Shown: positions 43,696 to 53,672 of the stretch, piece after piece
Layout of the letters: each line of letters opens with the position of its first letter
Position numbering within the stretch: the first letter of the stretch is position 1
Assembly: GCF_005871085.1 (NCBI RefSeq)
Contig: NZ_VAUP01000035.1
Span: forward strand, 186,001 to 250,000
Source: Xanthobacter autotrophicus
Lineage (GTDB): Bacteria > Pseudomonadota > Alphaproteobacteria > Rhizobiales > Xanthobacteraceae
Reading direction: 5' to 3'
Length of the DNA stretch: 64,000 bases
Notes under the pieces: generated by a model
Seen by the model: only the letters and a program-made list of their open reading frames with translations
Told to the model about the DNA's origin: nothing
Database searches by the model: none
Program-made: the position numbers and the translations under genes

Positions 43696-44382
43696 ATGCC
43701 CAATGCGTGGAAAATCCTGGTGGTCGAAGACGACCCGGAGCTGCGCGACGCCCTGATCGAACAGCTCGCGCTCCAGGACGAGTTCGAACCGGTGCCCGCC
43801 GAGACCGCCGCCGGCGCCATGGAACTGGCGAAGAACGGTGCCATTGATCTCGTCATCATGGACGTGGGCCTGCCCGACATGGACGGGCGCGAGGCGGTGC
43901 GCCTGATGCGGCGCGCCGGCTTCAAGGCGCCCATTCTCATGCTCACCGGGCACGACACCGACAGCGACACCATCCTGGGCCTCGAGGCCGGGGCCAACGA
44001 CTATATCATCAAGCCGTTCCGCTTCGCCGTGCTGCTGGCGCGCCTGCGGGCGCAGATGCGCTCCCACGAGGCGAGCGAGGACGCGGTGTTCGCCATCGGC
44101 CCCTATTCCTTCCGGCCCGGCGCGAAGCTGCTGCTGACAGATCGTGGCTCCAAGATCCGCCTGACCGAGAAGGAGACGGCGATCCTGCGCTATCTCTACC
44201 GCGCCGGGAAGACGCCGGTGCCGCGCGAGACCCTGCTGCAGGAAGTGTGGGGCTATAATTCCGGGGTCACCACCCATACGCTGGAAACCCACATCTACCG
44301 CCTGCGCCAGAAGATCGAGCCCGATCCCTCCAACCCCACACTGCTCGCAACCCAGGCCGGTGGCTACAAGCTGGTGCCTTGA
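43696..44382 (+). CDS. OmpR-family response regulator
   Basis: 228 aa: receiver domain (VVEDDPELRDAL, phospho-acceptor Asp56 in LVIMDVGLPDMDG, Thr in MLTGHD, Lys in IIKPF) and a winged-helix effector domain (about 130-228; LTEKETAILRYLYRAGKTPVPRETLL and THTLETHIYRLRQKIE). Strong AGGAGGAATTG ribosome site. No histidine kinase is adjacent. A cyclic-nucleotide-binding protein gene follows 59 nt later and may be co-transcribed. Confidence 0.93.
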   Translation: MPNAWKILVVEDDPELRDALIEQLALQDEFEPVPAETAAGAMELAKNGAIDLVIMDVGLPDMDGREAVRLMRRAGFKAPILMLTGHDTDSDTILGLEAGANDYIIKPFRFAVLLARLRAQMRSHEASEDAVFAIGPYSFRPGAKLLLTDRGSKIRLTEKETAILRYLYRAGKTPVPRETLLQEVWGYNSGVTTHTLETHIYRLRQKIEPDPSNPTLLATQAGGYKLVP

Positions 44383-44441
44383 GCCGTCGGGATGCGCGCG
44401 TTGCACATCCCGCGGCCCCAACACGTGAGGAAACCCCTTCG

Positions 44442-44927
44442 GTGAGCATTGAGAGGGACATCGCGCTGCTTCGGTCAGTCGCCACCTTCGACATGCTGAA
44501 CAGCGAGGCCCTGCGCCTGCTGGCGGGCGACGCGCAGGCCGAGACCCTGGCGCGGGGCGAAACCCTGTTCCGCATGGGCGAGACCGCCGACTGCGCCTAT
44601 GTGGTCGCCTCCGGCCACGTCCGCCTCGTGGATGACCGCAAGGCGGACGCGCCGCGCCTCCTGAAGGAGGTCGGTCCCGGTACCCTCATTGGCGAGACCG
44701 CCCTCATCGTGCCCACGCCCCGCCCGGTGACGGCGGTGGCCGCCGACGAGGTTCAGCTGCTGAAGATCCCCCGGACGGCCTTCGTCGCCATGCTGGAGCG
44801 CTTCCCAGATGCCACCGCCAAGATGCGGCGCGCCATCGCCAAGCGGCTGGAAGACACCATCCGCGCCCTCGACACGGTGCGCCTGAAGCTCGAGGACCAG
44901 CGCGCGCGGCAACGCCGCCGGCGCTGA
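44442..44927 (+). CDS. Cyclic nucleotide-binding domain protein without HTH
   Basis: 161 aa from GTG 44442, preceded by GTGAGGAAA. A single cNMP-type beta-roll: LLRSVATFDMLNSEALRLLAGDAQAETLARGETLFRMGETADCAYVVASGHVRLV, then LLKEVGPGTLIGETALIVPTPRPVTAVA with the phosphate-binding cassette region GETAL. A C-terminal amphipathic helix ends in Arg-rich QRARQRRRR. There is no DNA-binding domain, so it may act through protein contacts. Ends 8 nt from the convergent chrA stop. Confidence 0.85.
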   Translation: MSIERDIALLRSVATFDMLNSEALRLLAGDAQAETLARGETLFRMGETADCAYVVASGHVRLVDDRKADAPRLLKEVGPGTLIGETALIVPTPRPVTAVAADEVQLLKIPRTAFVAMLERFPDATAKMRRAIAKRLEDTIRALDTVRLKLEDQRARQRRRR

Positions 44928-44935
44928 ACGTTCCC

Positions 44936-46201
44936 TCAGGCGAGGAAGACTCCTGCCCCCGCAAGCACCACCACCACCGCCAGCGGCGGCACCCGCCACA
45001 CGGTGAGCAGCAGGAAGCCGGCCACCGCCGCCACGAAGTCCGGCGCGTCGAACACGGCGCCGGTGAAGACGGGGCTGTAGAGGGCCGCCCCGATGAGGCC
45101 CACCACCGCCGCATTAGCGCCGCGCATGGCGGCTTGGGCACGAGTGCGGCGCCTCAGCTGGTCCCAGAACGGCAGCACGCCGGTCACCAGCAGCAGACCC
45201 GGCAGGAAGATCGCGCCGAGCGCGATGGCCGCCCCGGCGATGCCGTTGGGTTCGGGGCCCATGGCCGCGCCGAGATAGGCGGCGAAGGTGAACAGCGGGC
45301 CGGGCACCGCCTGGGCGAGGCCGTAGCCGGCGAGGAAGGTGGAAGCGGAAACCCAGCCGGGCGCCACCACCTCGGCCTGGAGCAAAGGCAGCACCACGTG
45401 GCCGCCGCCGAACACCAGCGCGCCAGAGCGGTAGAAGGCATCGAACAGGGCGAGGGTCTGGACGCCGGTCGCTGCCGCGACCACCGGCGGTACCACCAGA
45501 AGCGCCGCGAACAGACCCAGCAGGAGTGCGCCCGTGCGCCGCGAGAGCGGCACCGCCAGGGCCGGCTCCGGTCCCGGCACATCCCCACGCGCGGGGGCCG
45601 CCTCGGCGCAGAGGACGAGCCCCGCGAGGGCGCCCAGCGCGATGGCCGCCACCTGCCCCAATGCGCTGCCGGCGAACACCACGAGCGCAAGGGCGGCGAG
45701 GGCAATGCCGGCGCGGGCGCGATCTGGCGTCAGGGTGCGGGTCATCCCCCACACCGCCTGCGCCACCACGGCGACGGCCACCAGCTTGAGGCCATGCAGC
45801 ACGCCGTCGGTGCCGGCAAGGCTCGCCGCGCCCAGGGCGCAGGCCGTCAATACAATTGCCGAGGGCAGGGTGAAGCCAGCCCAGGCGGCGAGCCCGCCGA
45901 GCAGTCCGCCGCCGCGCAACAGGCCCAGCGCGAAGCCGAGCTGGCTGGAGGCGGGGCCGGGCAGGAACTGGCACAGGGCGACGAGATCGCCATAGGCGGC
46001 GTCGTCCATCCAGCGCCGGCGCAACACCAGCTCGTCGCGGAAATAGCCGAGATGGGCGACGGGGCCGCCGAACGAGGTGAGGCCGAGCTTGAGGAAGGCG
46101 CCGAACACTTCGCCGGTCGAGCCCGGGGGGGCACTTGTCCCGTGTGCGCCCGTCTCCTGCACGCCCGTCTCCTGCGCGCGTGGCGCACTCTGCTCCGTCA
46201 T
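44936..46201 (-). CDS. chrA: Chromate transporter, long-chain ChrA
   Basis: 421-aa polytopic membrane protein with two CHR domains. The first begins FLKLGLTSFGGPVAHLGYFRDELVLRRRWMDDAAYGDLVALCQFLPGPASSQLGFALG with the family signature. The second has FYRSGALVFGGGHVVLPLLQAEVVAPGWVS and GYGLAQAVPGPLFTFAAYLGA. Expected to export chromate. Single gene; no chrB regulator next to it. Confidence 0.93.
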   Translation of the reverse strand: MTEQSAPRAQETGVQETGAHGTSAPPGSTGEVFGAFLKLGLTSFGGPVAHLGYFRDELVLRRRWMDDAAYGDLVALCQFLPGPASSQLGFALGLLRGGGLLGGLAAWAGFTLPSAIVLTACALGAASLAGTDGVLHGLKLVAVAVVAQAVWGMTRTLTPDRARAGIALAALALVVFAGSALGQVAAIALGALAGLVLCAEAAPARGDVPGPEPALAVPLSRRTGALLLGLFAALLVVPPVVAAATGVQTLALFDAFYRSGALVFGGGHVVLPLLQAEVVAPGWVSASTFLAGYGLAQAVPGPLFTFAAYLGAAMGPEPNGIAGAAIALGAIFLPGLLLVTGVLPFWDQLRRRTRAQAAMRGANAAVVGLIGAALYSPVFTGAVFDAPDFVAAVAGFLLLTVWRVPPLAVVVVLAGAGVFLA

Positions 46202-46279
46202 GGCGTGCGGCCCCGTTCTGTCGGAGCCTTCGATGTCATCGGTACCGGCAGGCCGTCAAGGCGGCGCCGTGCCGCCCTC

Positions 46280-46308
46280 AAAGAAACCGCCTCCCCTGGG
46301 GGAGGCGG
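46280..46308 (-). terminator. Hairpin terminator downstream of dctA
   Basis: CCGCCTCCCC-TG-GGGGAGGCGG (46287-46308), followed on the minus strand by TTTCTTTG. It lies beyond the dctA stop; a second palindrome of the same kind precedes it. Confidence 0.65.
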
Positions 46309-46345
46309 TAGCGGACCTTGCGGTCCCGGTCCGGCGAGCCACCGC

Positions 46346-46367
46346 CCGCCTCTCCGGGGAGAGGCGG
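46346..46367. repeat. Second CCGCCTC-type palindrome between chrA and dctA
   Basis: CCGCCTCTCC-GG-GGAGAGGCGG, nearly the same as the palindrome at 46287-46308 and 59 bp from it. The pair looks like a small intergenic palindromic unit. Confidence 0.6.
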
Positions 46368-46394
46368 AGCCCGCCGGATGTCGTCAGGCCCTGC

Positions 46395-47741
46395 TCACTC
46401 GGCCGCGATGGCCGGGGCGCCGGTGGTCTCCAGCTCGTCCTCAAGGGAGAAATGCTCGCCGTTGAGGGCGCGGTTGAGCTGGTCCTTGTTCAGCTCGCCT
46501 TCCCAGCGGGCGACCACGATGGTGGCCACCGCATTGCCGATGAAGTTGGTGATGGCCCGGCACTCGGACATGAAGCGGTCGATGCCGAGGATGAGGGCGA
46601 GGCCCGCCACCGGCACGCTCGGCACCACCGAGAGCGTGGCAGCGAGGGTGATGAAGCCGGCGCCGGTGATGCCCGCCGCGCCCTTGGACGAGAGCATGGC
46701 CACCAGAAGCAGCAGGATCTGTTCCTCGAACGACAGGTGGATGCCGGTGGCCTGGGCGATGAACAGGGCCGCCAGCGTCATGTAGATGTTGGTGCCGTCG
46801 AGGTTGAACGAGTAGCCCGTGGGGATCACCAGGCCCACCACCGACTTGGCGCAGCCGGCGCGCTCCATCTTCAGCATCAGGCCCGGCAGGGCGGCTTCCG
46901 ACGACGAGGTGCCGAGCACGAGGAGCAGTTCCTCGCGGATATACTTCAGCAGCTTCCACAGGGAGAAGCCGTTGTAGCGCGCCACCAGGCCCAGCACCAC
47001 GAAGATGAACAGGGCGGCGGTGATGTAGAAGGTGACGATCAGCATGGCGAGGTTCGCCACCGATCCGATGCCGTATTTGCCGATGGTGAAGGCCATGGCG
47101 CCGAAGGCGCCGATGGGGGCCGCCTTCATCAGGATCGCCACCAGGCGGAACATGGCCGCCGACGCCGAGTTCAGGATCTTCATCACCGGCTCGCCGGCAT
47201 CGCCGACGCCGCCCAAAGCGATGCCGAACAGCACGGCGAAGAACAGCACCTGCAGGATGTCGCCCGAGGCGAGCGCCGAGATGGGCGTCGTCGGGATGAT
47301 GTTCATCAGGAAGCCGATGATGGTCGAGTCATGGGCCTGCGCCGCATAGCCGGCCACTGCCTTGGGGTCCAGCGACTTGGGATCGATGTTGAGGCCCGAG
47401 CCGGGCTGCACCACGTTCGCCACCACGAGGCCGATGAGCAGCGCCAGGGTGGAGAAGGTGATGAAGTAAATCATGGCCTTGCCGGCCACGCGCCCGACCT
47501 TGGCAAGGTCGCGCATGCCGGCGATGCCGGTGACCACGGTGAGGAAGATGACCGGGGCGATGACCATCTTCACCAGCTTGATGAAGGCGTCGCCCAGCGG
47601 CTTCAGGCTGGCGCCCACATCCGGGTAGAAATGGCCGAGCAGGATGCCGGCGATGATGGCGATGATGACCTGGAAATACAGGTGGTGGTAGAATTTGCGC
47701 GGATGCGCCGACAGCGCCACGGCGGGAATTGCATGGGCCAT
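46395..47741 (-). CDS. dctA: C4-dicarboxylate/H+ (Na+) symporter
   Basis: 448-aa inner-membrane carrier for succinate, fumarate and malate. Starts [48 protein letters not shown] family blocks: [35 protein letters not shown] with the serine-rich hairpin, [30 protein letters not shown], and [15 protein letters not shown] near the end. Strong GGAGGAA site before the ATG. A sigma-54 promoter and two activator-like dyads lie upstream, and the divergent dctBD encode the matching two-component system. Confidence 0.96.
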   Translation of the reverse strand: MAHAIPAVALSAHPRKFYHHLYFQVIIAIIAGILLGHFYPDVGASLKPLGDAFIKLVKMVIAPVIFLTVVTGIAGMRDLAKVGRVAGKAMIYFITFSTLALLIGLVVANVVQPGSGLNIDPKSLDPKAVAGYAAQAHDSTIIGFLMNIIPTTPISALASGDILQVLFFAVLFGIALGGVGDAGEPVMKILNSASAAMFRLVAILMKAAPIGAFGAMAFTIGKYGIGSVANLAMLIVTFYITAALFIFVVLGLVARYNGFSLWKLLKYIREELLLVLGTSSSEAALPGLMLKMERAGCAKSVVGLVIPTGYSFNLDGTNIYMTLAALFIAQATGIHLSFEEQILLLLVAMLSSKGAAGITGAGFITLAATLSVVPSVPVAGLALILGIDRFMSECRAITNFIGNAVATIVVARWEGELNKDQLNRALNGEHFSLEDELETTGAPAIAAE

Positions 47742-47848
47742 TGGAGAGTTCCTCCGCCGGCGCCGGGGTGCCTCTTGCGATGGGCACTGCGGACGCCGGA
47801 TGCTTCATTGACGGGACGGCGCGGCGCGCCGGGCACGCCCCCTCTTGC

Positions 47849-47863
47849 GCAAGCTGCATGCCA
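47849..47863 (-). promoter_or_regulatory. Sigma-54 (-24/-12) promoter of dctA
   Basis: On the minus strand TGGCATGCAGCTTGC: -24 element TGGCA and -12 element TTGC with GG-N10-GC spacing as in the consensus. About 107 nt before the dctA ATG. DctD is a sigma-54 activator, so context agrees. Confidence 0.75.
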
Positions 47864-47947
47864 GTCCCGCGTCACACGCGTATCTTTGTTAGAGCTTTGG
47901 AAACGAACACAAATTTCTGGAAGCTCCGGAATAGCGCTCGACTCCGC

Positions 47948-47963
47948 GTGCGGATGGATGCAC
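47948..47963. promoter_or_regulatory. Candidate DctD upstream activator site, proximal
   Basis: GTGC-N8-GCAC dyad. Its centre is 32 bp (about three helix turns) from the second, stronger dyad, and it lies 85 bp upstream of the -24 element. Confidence 0.5.
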
Positions 47964-47979
47964 TCTCACTCTCAACCAC

Positions 47980-47995
47980 GTGCGGAAAATCGCAC
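47980..47995. promoter_or_regulatory. Candidate DctD upstream activator site, distal
   Basis: GTGCGGAAAATCGCAC, an inverted repeat GTGCG-N6-CGCAC close to the rhizobial DctD site pattern (GTGCGGAAATCCGCAC). Its position in front of dctB argues that the dctB coding region starts after it. Confidence 0.65.
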
Positions 47996-48016
47996 AGTTT
48001 GAGATCGGGATCGGGA

Positions 48017-49867
48017 GTGGACGCGTCCCTTAGCGAGGGTCGACCGGCAACCCGTCGGCGACCCATCCTCGTGGCAGCGGGCGTGGGGGCGGCCATCGCG
48101 CTCACCCTGCTGGGGCTCGACCGGGTGGCGGACTATGCCGCCCGGCGCTGGGCCCTGGCCCAGGTGGAGGCGAGCGCGGCCACCGCCGCCGCCCTGCGCG
48201 TGGCGGTGCTGCGCTCCGAGATCGAAAAGCAGCGCTCCCTGCCTCTCGCTTTGGCCCAGGACCCCGACGTGCGCCGGGCGCTGGAGACCGGCAACACGGC
48301 GCGCATCGACGCCCTCAACAAACGGTTCGAGCAACTGGCGGCGGGCACCCGCACCGGCGTCATCTATCTCATCGACGCCGATGGCCACACCATCGTGGCG
48401 AGCAACTACCGCACTCCCGAAAGCTTCCTGAACAGCGACTACGGCTTCCGCCCCTATTTCCGTCTCGCCTTGGCGCAGGGCCGGGCCGAGCATTTCGCCT
48501 TCGGCACCGTCAGCCACCGCCCCGGCCTTTATCTCGCCCAAAGGGTGGAGGCGGACGGCGTGCCCATCGGCGTGCTGGTGCTTAAGGCCGAGTTCGACGC
48601 GCTGGAGGACGAGTGGCGGCGTTTCGCCGAGCCCACCTTCGTCACCGATGCCCGCCACATCGTGCTCATCTCCAGCGTGCCCGGCTTCCGCTTCCGCACC
48701 ACCCAACCCCTCGACCCAACGGAGCGCGAGGCCATCCGCGAGAGCCTCCAGTTCGGCGATGCGCCCCTCGACCTCCTCGACCTCGCCCCCACCGCCGCCG
48801 ATCCGGCGGTGAAGCGGGTGCGGCTACCCGGCCAGGCCAAGCGGGAGGATTTCCTCGAATCCTCCCTGCCCGTGCCCACCACCGACTGGACCTTGTCGGT
48901 GCTCGCGCCCACCGCCGCCACCACCAACCTTGCCGCCACCGCGGCGCGCACTTCCGCCGCCCTGCTTGGGGTGGTCGCCATCGGCTCAGCGGGATTGTGG
49001 CGCACCCGCCGCCGCCGCCGCGCCCGCGCCGAGGCGCAGGAGGCCGAGGCCCGGCGCGAGTTGGAAGCGCGGGTTGCCGACCGCACCGCCGAGCTGAGCG
49101 CCGCCAACGCCCAGCTGCGCACCGAGATGGAGGAGCGCCGGCGCGCCCGCCTCGCCATCGACGCCCTCCAGGACGAGCTGGTGCAGGCGTCCAAGCTCGC
49201 GGTGCTGGGCCAGATCGCCGCCGGCGTCGCCCATGAGGTGAACCAGCCGGTGGCGGCCATCCGCACCTTCGCCGAGAATTCCCGGGCCTTCCTGGCGCAG
49301 GGCCAGACGGAACCTGCGGTGGAGAACCTGCGAACCATCGCCACGCTCACCGAGCGCATCGGCGCCATCACCGGGGAATTGCGCGCGTTTGCCCGCAAGT
49401 CCGCCGCGCGGCTCGAGCCGGTGGGGCTGGGCACCGTCGTAGACGGCGCGCTGCTGCTGCTGCGCTATCGGCTGCTGCAGAACAACATCACCCTGAAGGT
49501 CGACCTCGACGACCCCGCCGCGCAGGTGACGGGTGACCGGGTGCGGCTGGAGCAGGTGTTTGTCAACCTCATCCAGAACGCCGCCGAGGCCCTCGAAACC
49601 CGCCGCGACGGCGAGATCCGCATCGCCTCCGCCACGGGCGCGGACAAGGTGGTGATCACGGTGGCCGACAACGGCCCCGGCCTGCCGCCGGAAGTGCTGG
49701 GGGCGCTGTTCCTGCCCTTCACCACCACCAAGCCCCAGGGGCTGGGGCTGGGGCTCGTGATCTCCAAGGACATCATTTCCGAATCGGGCGGCACGCTGGC
49801 CGTGGCCAATGCGGACGGCGCCGTCTTCACCATCACACTACCCAGGGCCTCCGGGGCAATCTCATGA
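48017..49867 (+). CDS. dctB: C4-dicarboxylate sensor histidine kinase
   Basis: 616 aa from GTG 48017. A first transmembrane helix ([19 protein letters not shown]), a periplasmic double-PAS sensor region ([86 protein letters not shown]), a second helix ([17 protein letters not shown]), a coiled coil, then H-box [16 protein letters not shown]-box [12 protein letters not shown] and G-boxes [10 protein letters not shown] and [12 protein letters not shown]. An ATG at 47954 also lies in frame, but falls between the activator dyads; the GTG gives the length usual for DctB. Coupled to dctD by ATGA. Confidence 0.9.
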   Translation: MDASLSEGRPATRRRPILVAAGVGAAIALTLLGLDRVADYAARRWALAQVEASAATAAALRVAVLRSEIEKQRSLPLALAQDPDVRRALETGNTARIDALNKRFEQLAAGTRTGVIYLIDADGHTIVASNYRTPESFLNSDYGFRPYFRLALAQGRAEHFAFGTVSHRPGLYLAQRVEADGVPIGVLVLKAEFDALEDEWRRFAEPTFVTDARHIVLISSVPGFRFRTTQPLDPTEREAIRESLQFGDAPLDLLDLAPTAADPAVKRVRLPGQAKREDFLESSLPVPTTDWTLSVLAPTAATTNLAATAARTSAALLGVVAIGSAGLWRTRRRRRARAEAQEAEARRELEARVADRTAELSAANAQLRTEMEERRRARLAIDALQDELVQASKLAVLGQIAAGVAHEVNQPVAAIRTFAENSRAFLAQGQTEPAVENLRTIATLTERIGAITGELRAFARKSAARLEPVGLGTVVDGALLLLRYRLLQNNITLKVDLDDPAAQVTGDRVRLEQVFVNLIQNAAEALETRRDGEIRIASATGADKVVITVADNGPGLPPEVLGALFLPFTTTKPQGLGLGLVISKDIISESGGTLAVANADGAVFTITLPRASGAIS

Positions 49868-51219
49868 GCGATGTCGCGTTCATCGATGACGACGACCTGC
49901 TGCGCGCCGCCAATGTGCAAGCGCTGATGCTCGCCGGCCTCACCGCCGCCGGCTATGGCTCGGCCCTGGCCGCGCTGGAGGAGATCGGCGCCGATTTTCC
50001 CGGCGTGGTGGTCAGCGACGTGCGCATGCCGGGCATCGACGGGCTGGAACTGTTCCGGCGCCTCAGGCGCATCGATCCGGACCTGCCGGTCATCCTCATC
50101 ACCGGTCACGGCGACATCGCCATGGCGGTGGATGCCATGCGCGAGGGCGCCTACGACTTCCTCGCCAAGCCCTATGCCAACGACCGGCTCCTCACCAGCG
50201 TCCGCCATGCCCTCGACCGGCGGCGCCTGGTGCTGGAAAATCGCGAGCTGAAGCGCGCGGTGGAGACCGCCAGCGAGGACATGCCCCTTTTGGGCGCCAC
50301 CCCGGTGATGGCGCGCATGCGCCAGATGCTGCGCCAGATCGCCGACGCCGACGTGGACGTGCTGGTGGAGGGCGAGACCGGCTCCGGCAAGGAGGTGGTG
50401 GCGAATGCGCTCCATCGCTGGAGCCGCCGCGCCTCACGGCCGTTCGTGGCGGTCAATTGCGGCGCGCTGCCGGAAACCGTCATCGAGAGCGAATTGTTCG
50501 GCTACGAGGCCGGCGCCTTCACCGGCGCGCTCAAGAAGCGGGTGGGGCGCATCGAGCACGCCAATGGCGGCACCCTCTTCCTCGACGAGATCGAGGCCAT
50601 GTCGCCAGCTTTGCAGGTGAAGCTGCTGCGGGTGCTGGAAGCCCGCGAGATCGCGCCACTCGGCACCAACGACACGCGACGCGTGGACATCCGCGTGGTG
50701 GCCGCCTCCAAGGTGGACCTGCCGGCGCTGGTGCGGCAGGGCGCCTTCCGCGAGGATCTCTATTATCGACTGCACGTGGCCGGTGTGCGGATTCCCGCGC
50801 TGCGCGAGCGGCGGGCGGACGTACCGTTGCTGTTCGGCCATTTCCTCGCCCGCGCGGCGGACCGCTTCAAACGGCCGCCGCCGGAGCTGGACGCCGCCGT
50901 GCGCAAGCACCTCGCCGAGCACGAGTGGCCGGGCAATGTGCGCGAGCTGGTGCATTATGCCGAGCGGGTGGCGCTGGGGCTGGTGGATGACCTCAGGGAC
51001 GACCCCGGCGCACGGGCCGAGCCCACGGATGGGACATTGCCGGAGCGGGTGGACCGTTTCGAGGCCGGCGAAATCCGCGCCGCGCTGGCAGCCAGCCAGG
51101 GCGATATCCAGGCCACCGTTGCGGCCCTCGGCATTCCGCGCAAGACCTTCTACGACAAGCTGCGCCGCCACGGCATCGACCAGTCCGCCTACCGCCCGCC
51201 CCGCCAGACCGCGCGGTGA
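49864..51219 (+). CDS. dctD: Sigma-54-dependent response regulator DctD
   Basis: 451 aa: receiver (FIDDDDLLR, Asp52 in [13 protein letters not shown], Lys in FLAKPYA), AAA+ domain (Walker [12 protein letters not shown], sigma-54 loop [12 protein letters not shown], Walker [12 protein letters not shown]) and a Fis-type HTH ([26 protein letters not shown]). Activates dctA from the divergent sigma-54 promoter when DctB senses C4-dicarboxylates. Ends 20 nt from the convergent SoxYZ-like gene. Confidence 0.96.
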   Translation: MSDVAFIDDDDLLRAANVQALMLAGLTAAGYGSALAALEEIGADFPGVVVSDVRMPGIDGLELFRRLRRIDPDLPVILITGHGDIAMAVDAMREGAYDFLAKPYANDRLLTSVRHALDRRRLVLENRELKRAVETASEDMPLLGATPVMARMRQMLRQIADADVDVLVEGETGSGKEVVANALHRWSRRASRPFVAVNCGALPETVIESELFGYEAGAFTGALKKRVGRIEHANGGTLFLDEIEAMSPALQVKLLRVLEAREIAPLGTNDTRRVDIRVVAASKVDLPALVRQGAFREDLYYRLHVAGVRIPALRERRADVPLLFGHFLARAADRFKRPPPELDAAVRKHLAEHEWPGNVRELVHYAERVALGLVDDLRDDPGARAEPTDGTLPERVDRFEAGEIRAALAASQGDIQATVAALGIPRKTFYDKLRRHGIDQSAYRPPRQTAR

Positions 51220-51239
51220 GGGTGGGAAGACAGCCCCCC

Positions 51240-52103
51240 TCAGCTGCCGCCGCCCGGAAACGTGCGGGTGAAGACCTTGCCTTCCGTGTCCTCGGCGCGG
51301 ACGCTCACCTGGTCCGATGAGGGCGTGTAGCTGAAGCGGAAGGTGGGGTCCTCGCTGATGGAGATGCCGCCTTCCATGGCGAAGATCAGCTTCTCGCCCT
51401 GCTTCACCTCCACCTCGCGCACGAACCAGGCCGGGGTATAGCCGCGAGTCTCCTGATCGATCTGGAGGCCCGAGAAATTGGGGTGGCGGATCTGCACCTG
51501 GGCTTCCGGCCGGCCAGTGGCGGCGAAGGAGCGGAATCGCATCTCGCCCACATGGGCGATGGAGTCCGCCGTGTCCTTGGTGGCGGGGGCAGAACAGCCG
51601 CCCGCCGCCTTCACATAGGCCTTGGTCATCAGCAGCGCGCCGTCGCTGGTCTCCGCCACCGCGCGCACGAAGGAATAGGAATTCACCCGCACCCGCAGCG
51701 ACAGGGCAAAATTCCGCGTGCCCTCGGCCAGGGTGAAGCGGCCGGCCATGGGCGCGGGGTTCTCGTCCACCACCAAAGTGACCGCCTTCAGCGTGCGCGG
51801 ATCGCCCGCCGGCACGGCCAGCTGAATGGTGATGGGCACGAGGGCCGCATCCTCCGCCCGGCCCGGCGCGTCGAGCTGCACGATGGCGCCGGCCTCGGCG
51901 ATGGACTTGCCCGGAAAGAGATCGGGCCGGATGGAGGACCAGGTGGCCTCCTTGGTGGCCTCCTGGTCCAGCTCCAGGCTGGGCCGCGGGGCCGGATCGG
52001 CCGCCAGGGCGGCGGCTGGGACGACGCCCACGGCCGGCGCGCCCAGAGCCAGCGCGAGCAGGCCCGCCCGGCCGGCGGTGCGGAATGGCGAGCGGCGCAT
52101 CAT
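51240..52103 (-). CDS. Quinoprotein dehydrogenase-associated SoxYZ-like carrier
   Basis: 287 aa, signal peptide cut near ALAAD. The mature protein has a SoxY-like N-terminal part (ATWSSIRPDLFPGKSIAEAGAIVQLDAPGRAEDAALVPITI) with GGCSAPATKDTAD carrying the conserved Cys. The SoxZ-like C-terminal part contains FRSFAATGRPEAQVQIRHPNFSGLQID and YTPAWFVREVEVKQGEKLIFAMEGGISISEDPTFRF. SoxYZ fusions of this kind occur in PQQ-dependent dehydrogenase clusters; the exact role is unproven. Last gene of the minus-strand xox run. Start at either of two adjacent ATGs. Confidence 0.85.
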   Translation of the reverse strand: MMRRSPFRTAGRAGLLALALGAPAVGVVPAAALAADPAPRPSLELDQEATKEATWSSIRPDLFPGKSIAEAGAIVQLDAPGRAEDAALVPITIQLAVPAGDPRTLKAVTLVVDENPAPMAGRFTLAEGTRNFALSLRVRVNSYSFVRAVAETSDGALLMTKAYVKAAGGCSAPATKDTADSIAHVGEMRFRSFAATGRPEAQVQIRHPNFSGLQIDQETRGYTPAWFVREVEVKQGEKLIFAMEGGISISEDPTFRFSYTPSSDQVSVRAEDTEGKVFTRTFPGGGS

Positions 52104-52149
52104 GGCGGTTCCTCCTTGTGCCGGATCGGCCAGACCGGATTTGTTGGCG

Positions 52150-52752
52150 TCAGGGCCGCGGTTGGGCGGGGGCGAGCGGCAGGCCGGCATCGGACCAGCC
52201 GTCGACGCCTTCGGGAAACCAGGCGACGTTGCGATAGCCGCCTTCCAACGCCCGCTTCGCCGCGTTCCACGACATCCAGCACTGACGCTGGCAGAAGATG
52301 ACGAGGGTTGCATTCACATCGCCGCGACTGGCGGCTTCCAGCCCGGCGCGGAAATAGGCCTCGGTATCGGAATTGAGGGCGCCAAAGCCCACGTTCGGCA
52401 GCCACAAGGCGCCGGGAATGCTGTCATGGGGCGCATCGCGCCACACCGTGCCCTCGGGCAGGGCGGCGGGCCGGGGCGGGCGCGGCAGCACGTCGACGAA
52501 GACGGCGGTTCCCGCGCGCCAAAGCGCGGCGGCGCCCTGGGTGTCCAGAACCTTGGCGCCGGCAAGGGTGGCCGGGGTCGGCGCGCGATAGGCGTCGAGG
52601 CGATAGCCGGTCGGCTCCGGCGGCGCCTCATCGGCAACGGCACGGGCGATGAAACAGGACAGGGCCGCCGCGAGGCAGAGTGCGGCGAAAGCGGCACGCG
52701 CCAGCCCCCCGGCCCGGCCGGGGGCAGCGGTCGGCGCGCGCCCGGTCGTCAC
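52150..52752 (-). CDS. PQQ-dependent catabolism-associated CxxCW motif protein (rhodanese-like)
   Basis: 200 aa from GTG 52752, which overlaps the xoxJ stop (GTGA). Signal-type hydrophobic N-terminus (AAFAALCLAAALSCFIARAVADE), then a rhodanese-like fold with GAKVLDTQGAAALWRAGTAVFVDVLPRPPRP and the name-giving motif IFCQRQCWMSWNAAKRAL, plus FPEGVDGWSDAGLPL. The CxxCW cysteines could carry sulfur or a disulfide for periplasmic maturation. Always found with quinoprotein dehydrogenases. Confidence 0.88.
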   Translation of the reverse strand: MTTGRAPTAAPGRAGGLARAAFAALCLAAALSCFIARAVADEAPPEPTGYRLDAYRAPTPATLAGAKVLDTQGAAALWRAGTAVFVDVLPRPPRPAALPEGTVWRDAPHDSIPGALWLPNVGFGALNSDTEAYFRAGLEAASRGDVNATLVIFCQRQCWMSWNAAKRALEGGYRNVAWFPEGVDGWSDAGLPLAPAQPRP

Positions 52753-53672
52753 TGGCCGATCCTCGTGTCCCCGGCGGGCGCTGCGGCGGTGATGAGGGCG
52801 CCGTCCTCGTCGACGAGAGGCACGTGGGCGGCGAGCAGCACCTTCTCGATATCCGCGGCGCGCTTGCGCAGCACGGTGTTCAGCGTCTGCTTCCAGGCAT
52901 GGTCGGTGGGCCGCACGCCCATGGTGATGCGATAGGTCATGGCCGGCCGCTCGGCTTCCTTCAGCAGCGGCACCACCTTGAGCTTCGTCGGCGAAGACGC
53001 GGCGAAAGCGCCGGCTGTAGGTCCCCACAGCAGCGCGCCGTCGATCTCGCCCTTGGCGAGGTCCGCCAGCATATCCTCGGCGGGCGAGGCGAAACGGCGG
53101 TCCACCAGCAGCGAATAGGTGCGCGCCTTGGGAAGCAGGCCATATTCCAGCAGGTGATCCGCCGGCGGGGTCGCCGCCATGACGCCGAGCCGGGCCTCCT
53201 TGAGGCGCGGATCGGCAAGCTGCTCGACCCCGTCGAAGGGACCGCCGGCCTTCACCACCAGCACATAGACCGACTGGTAATAGGGATTGGTGTGCAGCAC
53301 CGGATCAGCCCCGGCGGCATAGCCGATGACCACGTCGCACAGGCGCCGGCCGAGGGTGTTGCGCACGAAGCCGGGCCCCTGCGGCATGAAATAATTGCGC
53401 ACCGGAACCTTGAGTTCGTCGGCCACGATGGCGGCGATCTGGTTCTCGAAGCCTTCTCCCGTCATGTTGGAATAGGGCATGTTCGCCGGATCGGCGCAGA
53501 CCCGCAGCGCGTCCGCCGACACCTGGTCGGGGATCTGCTGGCCGCGCGCCCCCGAGGCGCTCAGCAGCAGAATCGCGGCCAGCGCAGCGGTGGCGAAGGA
53601 GGCGAGGAGCGCGGCGAAACGCTCCTTGGTCGCCGGAGACCTTTTACTCGCCGAGGCAGGCTTTTTCCGCAT
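52749..53672 (-). CDS. xoxJ: XoxJ-type periplasmic binding protein
   Basis: 307 aa with a basic N-terminus and hydrophobic signal (FAALLASFATAALAAILLLSASGARGQ). Solute-binding protein fold: LRVCADPANMPYSNMTGEGFENQIAAIVADELKVPVRNYFMPQGPGFVRNTL, CDVVIGYAAGADPVLHTNPYYQSVYVLV, GALLWGPTAGAF. This is the MoxJ/XoxJ family of methanol dehydrogenase clusters, thought to help activate the dehydrogenase. The ATG used lies inside the 3' end of xoxG (29-bp overlap). Confidence 0.9.
   Translation of the reverse strand: MRKKPASASKRSPATKERFAALLASFATAALAAILLLSASGARGQQIPDQVSADALRVCADPANMPYSNMTGEGFENQIAAIVADELKVPVRNYFMPQGPGFVRNTLGRRLCDVVIGYAAGADPVLHTNPYYQSVYVLVVKAGGPFDGVEQLADPRLKEARLGVMAATPPADHLLEYGLLPKARTYSLLVDRRFASPAEDMLADLAKGEIDGALLWGPTAGAFAASSPTKLKVVPLLKEAERPAMTYRITMGVRPTDHAWKQTLNTVLRKRAADIEKVLLAAHVPLVDEDGALITAAAPAGDTRIGQ

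Noticed and set aside
47954-48016. ATG at 47954 as the dctB start
   Set aside because: It would place the N-terminus over the activator dyads and add residues not expected before the first membrane helix.
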